From Clostridiales bacterium (GTDB taxonomy: Bacteria > Bacillota > Clostridia > Saccharofermentanales > Saccharofermentanaceae), in contig JAFZLF010000065.1 of the NCBI GenBank assembly GCA_017551625.1, positions 1 through 36,634 on the forward strand: a DNA stretch of 36,634 nt, given 5' to 3'. A program made the position numbers and the translations under genes. Positions 31,484 through 36,634 of this stretch are shown here, piece after piece. Below the pieces are notes generated by a model. The model saw nothing but the letters and a program-made list of their open reading frames with translations. It searched no databases and was not told the origin of the DNA. How positions within the stretch are numbered: position 1 is the first letter of the stretch; each line of letters starts with the position of its first letter.

Positions 31484-33970
31484 CTACACACGTACACGCA
31501 ATACCGCCGAGAGGAAACGTCTCATAAACGGACGCCCGAGTTTCTGGATCTGAAGGTTATGCCGTCCGAATCTCACCAGTCTTTCCAGTTCCTTTTCCGT
31601 GATGCCTTCTTCGCTATACTCCGCCTTTTTCCATATCGATGTTGCGACAAGCGAGCCCTGCCCGCCGAGGATATGCATGTGCATATCGAAGTACCGGCAG
31701 TACGCGCCAGCGCGGCGGAGGAGCGTCGACGTCCGAAACCGGATATTCCAGTAAAGTACGTAGATGAGCCTGAGAAGCAGCAGGAGCGCCGCGAGGGCAT
31801 ATATCGCGATAGCCACCTTGCTCTGGAAAATGTCCGCTGCAGAGATCCCGGTCTTTTCCGTCTCGACGGTCTCTTCTACCGGAGTCGGAGTCAGTACTGC
31901 GTGCGGAGTCGGGCTCGGCGTCGGCGCGATATGAACATCGGTAACCAGATCGCCGTATTCCTTTGCAATCGCATATGCGTTAAAGTAGCTGACGGAGATG
32001 CCGTTTCCGGGCGTCGGGTCGTCGATGATCCAGCCATAGTCCGGATCAAAAAATTCGAACCATGCGTGGGCATGCTTCATGGACACATTGGCGACCGTGC
32101 CGTTGACTTCGGTCGGCACCATATACCCCAGACAATACCTCGTAGGCACCCCGACCATACGCAGCAGCACTGCTGCAGTCGTCGCAAAGTGGACACAGAA
32201 ACCGGTCCGGCTCTCGGACATGAACCATGTCACGAAGTCCTTGCCCTCCGGCGGATACGGCGTATCCGCGCTATACGGGTGAAGATCACGGACGAACTCG
32301 ACGACCGCGCTCACCTTCTCCGCCGTGGTCATCGTCCTTTCGCCGTTCAGAAGCTCGAGGTACCAGTCCGGAAGGACCCCGCTCTGCATGATGCTGTTTT
32401 TCGTATATGTCGGTACATCCAGACAGACCGTGTATACCTCCTCGAGATACTCCGGATTCCACTCGGGCGAAGCCTTCTGCGGCACTTCGTTATAAGCAAA
32501 ATAGATGTCCTCCTCACCGGTATCGGGGATACACTCGTTCATGTTCCAGCATCTTCTTTCCGGGATCTTAAGCGCGGCATACTTGCTCTCTTCCGAGACA
32601 TAGAAATGGTCGATATATCCCGGCACGAAGCATGCATTCATCTCACAGAGAGGGTGGAGCTTAACGACAAAATCACTCTCCCTGTCTTCGATGGCAGATA
32701 CGTCACTATAGAATGCCGCCTCATCTCTCGGCTGCGCAGGGAGCACGCTCGTCCGCCAGGAATTCCCCTCCATGATCTCCATGCTCGCACATCGCAGATA
32801 GACATATCTCGCACTGAGCATCACCTGCCGCGACGCCGTATCATTATAGAAACGTGAGATCTCCATGATATTGATATCCGGCGGGTTAAAGAATCCCACA
32901 CGGGTGAGGTCCTCGTTCGAATTCTTCGTCACGCTCGCGGCCTGTGAATTGTTCCCTGCGAGGATACTGCCCTTGTACCCGTTCTTCCGCAGAAGATCCT
33001 CCGGAGACGGATTCCCGTCCGGCGCATCGCCGATCTTCAGGGCTTCACTGATACCCTTCATGGCCTTTTGCACCTGTCCGAACTGCTCCGTTGCCGCCTC
33101 ATTCATGTTATATCCCTTCGCCGGGAACAAAAATCCGATCAGGACACACAGCAAGAGCACGGGCACCATGATCTTCAGCATTCTCTCATCCGCGGCGCTA
33201 TCTCCGATCCTCCTTACAAACTGGAAGACCAGGAGAAGCAGGACACCCGCGACCACAAGCTCGCAGGCCCATGCCGACGGGAGGATATATGTAACGACTG
33301 TTGAAGCAAGAAGAAACGGTACATACCAGATGATCGAGAAAATGATATGTTTCCTTTTTACGATCGTATATGAAGTGAAGTAGGAAGGGATGGAATTAGC
33401 AAGGATCATCAGGACCGTGACCGGACCTTCCTTCTTCTCGATCTCCGTAAAGAATGCACGAAGTCCGTGGAAGGCTTTCTGCTGCAGGATCGAGTAAACA
33501 TATTCCGCCTGCGTCTCCGCATCCAGAACATCGAGTGCGAGGATAAAGATCCCCAGGACGGCCATCGATGCCGCCAGCACGATGGCCGGGGTCTTCTCTT
33601 TCGCCGCATGGCAGTATGCCGAGCCGGCAGAAACTGCCGCAAGCGCGAAGAAGAAGACGTAGTAATTCATGCCGAAGTTATAGGTGGTCGTCAGCATGGA
33701 CGTGGATCCCAGTCCCAGCATCACCGTCAGAAGAGACGCGAAAAGCACTGTCAACATCGTCGGTTCCGGCGCTTTTCGTACGGGACGGACCTGCTTGAGT
33801 GAGCGTTTCCTGTTCTTCTGCTTTTTTCTCTCGAGTTTTTCCGCAAGCGCCTGCTGCTCCTGAACGGTTGCTCTCGTCTTCTCGAGACGGTTCTCCGTCA
33901 GCGTCGGCCTTCGTCCTGTCCTTCCCGCGCGAAGTTTCTTATTATTCTTTCCCGATCTTCCCTCACGCAT
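31484..33970 (-). CDS. Transglutaminase-like membrane protein (TgpA type)
   Basis: 828 residues from ATG 33970, with GGAGGAGG 9 bases upstream; this overlaps the DUF58 gene by 8 bases. The N-terminal 70 residues are strongly basic and coiled (LEKTRATVQEQQALAEKLE region), then six or so membrane helices to about 285, an outside domain, and the transglutaminase core with the triad C592 (RTGFCVHF), H635 (HAHAWFEF) and D651 (GWIIDDPTP). After a Pro/Thr-rich linker (about 682-705) come one membrane helix (718-740) and a cytoplasmic tail resembling DUF4129. TgpA-type proteins are thought to act as peptidases or cross-linkers at the membrane surface; the substrate is unknown. Confidence 0.93.
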   Translation of the reverse strand: MREGRSGKNNKKLRAGRTGRRPTLTENRLEKTRATVQEQQALAEKLERKKQKNRKRSLKQVRPVRKAPEPTMLTVLFASLLTVMLGLGSTSMLTTTYNFGMNYYVFFFALAAVSAGSAYCHAAKEKTPAIVLAASMAVLGIFILALDVLDAETQAEYVYSILQQKAFHGLRAFFTEIEKKEGPVTVLMILANSIPSYFTSYTIVKRKHIIFSIIWYVPFLLASTVVTYILPSAWACELVVAGVLLLLVFQFVRRIGDSAADERMLKIMVPVLLLCVLIGFLFPAKGYNMNEAATEQFGQVQKAMKGISEALKIGDAPDGNPSPEDLLRKNGYKGSILAGNNSQAASVTKNSNEDLTRVGFFNPPDINIMEISRFYNDTASRQVMLSARYVYLRCASMEIMEGNSWRTSVLPAQPRDEAAFYSDVSAIEDRESDFVVKLHPLCEMNACFVPGYIDHFYVSEESKYAALKIPERRCWNMNECIPDTGEEDIYFAYNEVPQKASPEWNPEYLEEVYTVCLDVPTYTKNSIMQSGVLPDWYLELLNGERTMTTAEKVSAVVEFVRDLHPYSADTPYPPEGKDFVTWFMSESRTGFCVHFATTAAVLLRMVGVPTRYCLGYMVPTEVNGTVANVSMKHAHAWFEFFDPDYGWIIDDPTPGNGISVSYFNAYAIAKEYGDLVTDVHIAPTPSPTPHAVLTPTPVEETVETEKTGISAADIFQSKVAIAIYALAALLLLLRLIYVLYWNIRFRTSTLLRRAGAYCRYFDMHMHILGGQGSLVATSIWKKAEYSEEGITEKELERLVRFGRHNLQIQKLGRPFMRRFLSAVLRVRV

Positions 33971-34865
33971 ATTCTTCATCCTCCTCCGGGATCGGCATGT
34001 GAAGGATCGACAGGATCGCCTTGTCGAGGTCCTCTCTCGTCGCCACGTCAAAGGCGATCTCTTTTCTCATCGGCGGAAGGACACGGATCTTGTGCTCGAC
34101 ATCGTGCTCGAGAAAATACCTCGAAGTGAAGAGGACCTCGCCGAGATTCCTGTCGAGTTTGCCGCGGTTCCTGGAAAGCGGCAGGTAGATACGGGAATGA
34201 CCGAACGTCTCTTCCTGAGGTTCTTTGATCATGAGGATATCCTTCTTCGCGGACAACTTCCAGTGGATCCTCTTGATCGGATCCCCGGGGATATATTCGC
34301 GGATATCGTAGATCTCCGTATTCGGGCGGTTGGATTTGCGCAGTCCCTTGGCCTTAAAACCGCTCAGGTCCGGCATCGCCGCCGGCATACACGGGACCGG
34401 CATGACTACGACTTCACCGATCAGTTCGAACGTCCTCGGGATGAAAAACAGTCCGAACATATCGTAGATCCGGACCTTCGCAGACGAGAACCGGTAAGTG
34501 CCGCAGTGGTGTGTATCGAGAAGGATGCTGTCGGAGGTATTCCCCTGTGACAGGAACTTGATGAGGCTCACCTCACCCGTCATGGTCTCCGTCAACAGTA
34601 TTTTTACCGAATAAAGAGCAAAGGGGAAGGCCTGAAGTCCCGAGGATGTAAAGGAGATCTGCGCATCCTCGTCCTTCAGGACTTTGCGGAAGGCATCTGA
34701 CTCGAGTTTGAAAAAGAGCGCAGAGACTGCGCTGATCAAGATGGCGATCGGAAGGATCGACACCACCACGATCAGCACATACCAGGCAAACCACATCTTA
34801 TAGAACAGGAAAAATGCAGCCGCGCCCAGCAGAGCCAGAATGTACATCACCCAACTCCGCAGCAT
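33963..34865 (-). CDS. DUF58 protein
   Basis: 300 residues, ATG 34865 with AAGGAAT upstream, 3 bases after the MoxR stop. Two N-terminal membrane helices (about 5-20 and 25-52), then a beta-rich region and the DUF58 signature REYIPGDP (189-196) and RIHWKLSAKKD (199-209), followed by a von Willebrand A-like remainder. The metal-site (MIDAS) residues are not obvious, which is common in this family. DUF58 proteins pair with MoxR AAA+ ATPases, which probably remodel them. Confidence 0.93.
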   Translation of the reverse strand: MLRSWVMYILALLGAAAFFLFYKMWFAWYVLIVVVSILPIAILISAVSALFFKLESDAFRKVLKDEDAQISFTSSGLQAFPFALYSVKILLTETMTGEVSLIKFLSQGNTSDSILLDTHHCGTYRFSSAKVRIYDMFGLFFIPRTFELIGEVVVMPVPCMPAAMPDLSGFKAKGLRKSNRPNTEIYDIREYIPGDPIKRIHWKLSAKKDILMIKEPQEETFGHSRIYLPLSRNRGKLDRNLGEVLFTSRYFLEHDVEHKIRVLPPMRKEIAFDVATREDLDKAILSILHMPIPEEDEEYA

Positions 34866-34868
34866 AGA

Positions 34869-35801
34869 TTATTCCTTCGGGATCGTTGTTGTCTTGATGA
34901 TCTCTTTGGCAATATCGGCCGTTCGGATCTCCTTGACCTCGGCCTCCGGCGTCAGGAGGATACGGTGACTCATGACGGCTGAAAATACCGCCTGGACATC
35001 GTCCGGGATCACGTAGTCACGATCCGTCATGTAGGCGTGTGCTTTGGCCATGGCGGTCAGCGCCAGCGTCGCACGCGGACTTCCGCCACGGGAAAGATTC
35101 TTATGATTTCTCGTCCTCTCCATCAGGGCCACGATATACTTCATGACGCGGAGCTTGACGTACATCTTACTGGTCTCTTCCTGCATCTTCACGATGTCCT
35201 CGACCGTACAGATCGGCTGGATCTCCGACAGAGGATTGGCACCGTTCTGCCGGTTCATGAGCATCTCGATCTCATTATCCGGAGACGGGTATCCCATCGA
35301 GATGCGGATCGCGAATCGGTCCATCTGTGAGTCCGGAAGCAGCGAAGTGCCCGACGCACCAGACGGGTTCTGTGTCGCGATCACGACGAAAGGCTTCGGC
35401 AGCGGATAGGTCTGGTCGTCGACCGTGACCTGACCTTCCTCCATCGCCTCGAGCAGCGCGGACTGTGTACGGGAAGAGGCACGGTTCAGCTCATCCGCGA
35501 GGAAGAGATTATGGAAGACCGCGCCCTTCTGATACTTCATCGTTCTCGTCTCCTGATCGAGGAGCGAGAATCCGGTAATGTCGGAAGGAAGGACGTCCGG
35601 CGTGAACTGCACGCGGCCGTAATCCATACCCATCGTCTTGGCAAAAGCTAGCGCCATCGTGGTCTTACCCACACCCGGGACATCCTCCATCAGGACATGT
35701 CCTCCGGACAGCACGCTCTGGAGAACGAGTCTTACGACCTCGTCCTTACCGCAGATGACTTTCTTGATCTCATCGATGATCTGTGACGTTTTCTCACGCA
35801 T
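34869..35801 (-). CDS. MoxR-family AAA+ ATPase
   Basis: 310 residues from ATG 35801 (AGAGG 9 bases upstream); the frame upstream to 35828 begins with GTG and has no ribosome site. Walker A DVPGVGKTT (40-48), Walker B LFLADE (99-104), sensor 1 ATQNP (142-146), DRF arginine finger (161-163) and the C-terminal lid with SRGGSPRATLAL are all present, the length typical of MoxR. It acts as a chaperone ATPase on the DUF58 and transglutaminase partners encoded downstream. This is the classic MoxR-DUF58-transglutaminase order. Confidence 0.96.
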   Translation of the reverse strand: MREKTSQIIDEIKKVICGKDEVVRLVLQSVLSGGHVLMEDVPGVGKTTMALAFAKTMGMDYGRVQFTPDVLPSDITGFSLLDQETRTMKYQKGAVFHNLFLADELNRASSRTQSALLEAMEEGQVTVDDQTYPLPKPFVVIATQNPSGASGTSLLPDSQMDRFAIRISMGYPSPDNEIEMLMNRQNGANPLSEIQPICTVEDIVKMQEETSKMYVKLRVMKYIVALMERTRNHKNLSRGGSPRATLALTAMAKAHAYMTDRDYVIPDDVQAVFSAVMSHRILLTPEAEVKEIRTADIAKEIIKTTTIPKE

Positions 35802-35898
35802 AGGAATATACCTCTGATCCTTCCACACATATTACCCGGATCCATTCCCCACCGATCCGAAAACCATTCTCCTCGCCAGCTATCAGGTCGAAAACAGA

Positions 35899-36588
35899 TT
35901 ACTCGACCGGATATCCGAGAGTTTTGAGAGCCTGATTCGCCTCCTGAATATTCGCCGAAGAATTGTCCGTATACGCATAGATCTCCAGGTCGTCGATATA
36001 AATGATCACACAGTATTCGTCTTCCGTCAGTACCGCGATCATGTTATCGGCAACTACACTATCGAGAAGTTCCCCATATTGGTTCGATTCATCAACGAGT
36101 TCCTTATAAGATTCAAATTCTTCTGTGGCCAGATCAACACTCTTATAGACCGTGTAAATGAGGACGATTTCCATATCCTCATCATAGGCGTAGACACACT
36201 GCGACTCTTCATCATCAAGGTCTTCCGGCTCATCTTCCATGACAAACCATCCCATCGATTCTGCGATCGACTTAAAATCATCGGCGCTGATCTTCTTATA
36301 GCTATTCGTCGGCGGATTCTGATTGAGCGGATCATGAGCCGCGCGAGTTCCACTTGTCGCACCGGATGTGGTCTGGTTTGATGTAGTCTGTTTCGTTGTT
36401 GTCTCTTTTGCCGTAGTTGTCGCTTTTGTCGTCGCCTCTGTTGTCGGTTCCTCGGTAGGTTCTTCTGACGTCTCTTCAGAAGTCTTCTTCGTTTTCTTCG
36501 TCTTCGTCAAATTCAAACATTTCGGAAAGACGCTCTTCAAAAACCTGCCCGATCTCGTTGAATTCGTCTTCATCCTCGATGGGCTCAA
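35899..36588 (-). CDS. Thr-rich-linker protein with unknown C-terminal domain; start not resolved
   Basis: The frame gives up to 229 residues. The C-terminal 130 or so form an acidic alpha/beta domain (YKKISADDFKSIAESMGW, then YCVIIYIDDLEIYAYTD) that I do not recognise. Before it comes a Glu/Thr/Ser linker (EEPTEEPTTEATTKATTTAK and on) of the kind seen outside the membrane in Clostridia. There is no signal peptide or membrane helix ahead of the linker. The first 38 residues of the longest frame overlap the DUF1292 gene in another frame and read as its shadow. No ATG with a ribosome site exists between 36476 and the conserved domain; only TTG codons inside the overlap are available. A frameshift, a lost N terminus, or an overlapping start must be invoked. 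Confidence 0.55.
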   Translation of the reverse strand: MSPSRMKTNSTRSGRFLKSVFPKCLNLTKTKKTKKTSEETSEEPTEEPTTEATTKATTTAKETTTKQTTSNQTTSGATSGTRAAHDPLNQNPPTNSYKKISADDFKSIAESMGWFVMEDEPEDLDDEESQCVYAYDEDMEIVLIYTVYKSVDLATEEFESYKELVDESNQYGELLDSVVADNMIAVLTEDEYCVIIYIDDLEIYAYTDNSSANIQEANQALKTLGYPVE

Positions 36589-36634
36589 GCACGGTTTCGC
36601 TGTTTTCTTCGATCACGCGAAGTATGATAAGCTC
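36476..36634 (-). CDS. C-terminal end of a DUF1292 protein (partial, 5' end outside window)
   Basis: On the - strand the frame is open from the window edge to a TGA at 36478-36476, giving 52 residues with LEPIEDEDEFNEIGQVFEER, the characteristic C-terminal part of DUF1292 proteins, and the acidic tail FEFDEDEENEEDF. DUF1292 proteins are small and cytoplasmic, usually about 90 residues, with no settled function. It fits better than the overlapping frame, which is a shadow here. Confidence 0.8.
   Translation of the reverse strand, partial: ELIILRVIEENSETVLEPIEDEDEFNEIGQVFEERLSEMFEFDEDEENEEDF

Noticed and set aside
1..36634. CRISPR arrays, phage or transposase genes
   Set aside because: No regularly spaced repeats with unique spacers and no integrase or transposase protein were seen. 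The repeats present are isolated palindromes.

Overview
This window looks like chromosome from a plant-fibre-degrading Gram-positive Clostridia-type anaerobe, possibly of the rumen or gut (Lachnospiraceae/Oscillospirales-like). The supporting signs are strong AGGAGG ribosome sites with short operonic overlaps, a lipobox lipoprotein, a YtrA-type GntR regulator, a CIRCE (HrcA) element before an hsp20 gene, Thr-rich linkers, and glucuronate/glucuronoxylan enzymes. Base composition is mid-GC by eye. The genus is inference. I see no rRNA, tRNA, CRISPR array, phage or transposase gene.

Layout. 1-9.2 kb, mostly + strand: the end of an unknown gene, a huge polytopic membrane protein, uxaC (glucuronate isomerase), a solitary pseudopilin (- strand), a small membrane protein, an FkbM-type methyltransferase, and a two-gene cassette of a zinc-ribbon membrane protein plus a one-helix protein. 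9.2-20.6 kb, all - strand: a membrane protein and a metallophosphoesterase; a YtrA-type regulator/ABC-2 operon with its operator; a CapD/FlaA1-like UDP-sugar dehydratase with a PlsC acyltransferase that carries a zinc ribbon; a GH115 alpha-glucuronidase preceded by a zinc-ribbon/coiled-coil membrane protein. 20.7-27.6 kb: an OmpR-type two-component system, a DUF4349 lipoprotein (divergent), and a MacB/FtsX-type permease with its ATPase. 27.65-30 kb: intergenic hairpin repeats, a terminator, a structured leader, and a second copy of the zinc-ribbon cassette. 30-36.6 kb, - strand: DUF937 protein, CIRCE-controlled Hsp20, a MoxR-DUF58-transglutaminase operon, a Thr-rich protein with a problematic start, and the 3' end of a DUF1292 gene.

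How the parts fit. GH115 (releases glucuronate from xylan fragments) and UxaC (glucuronate to fructuronate) belong to one catabolic route although they lie 11 kb apart. The two-component system, lipoprotein and FtsX-type transporter may form an envelope-stress or export module; an 11-bp direct repeat upstream of the permease is a candidate response-regulator site. The most unusual theme is zinc ribbons attached to membrane proteins: three proteins share CxxC-x14-CxxC ribbons, two of them in duplicated cassettes with a small single-helix partner, and a fourth ribbon with the same spacing is inserted in an acyltransferase. Intergenic regions also carry a family of hairpins built on AAAAGCACTTCC.
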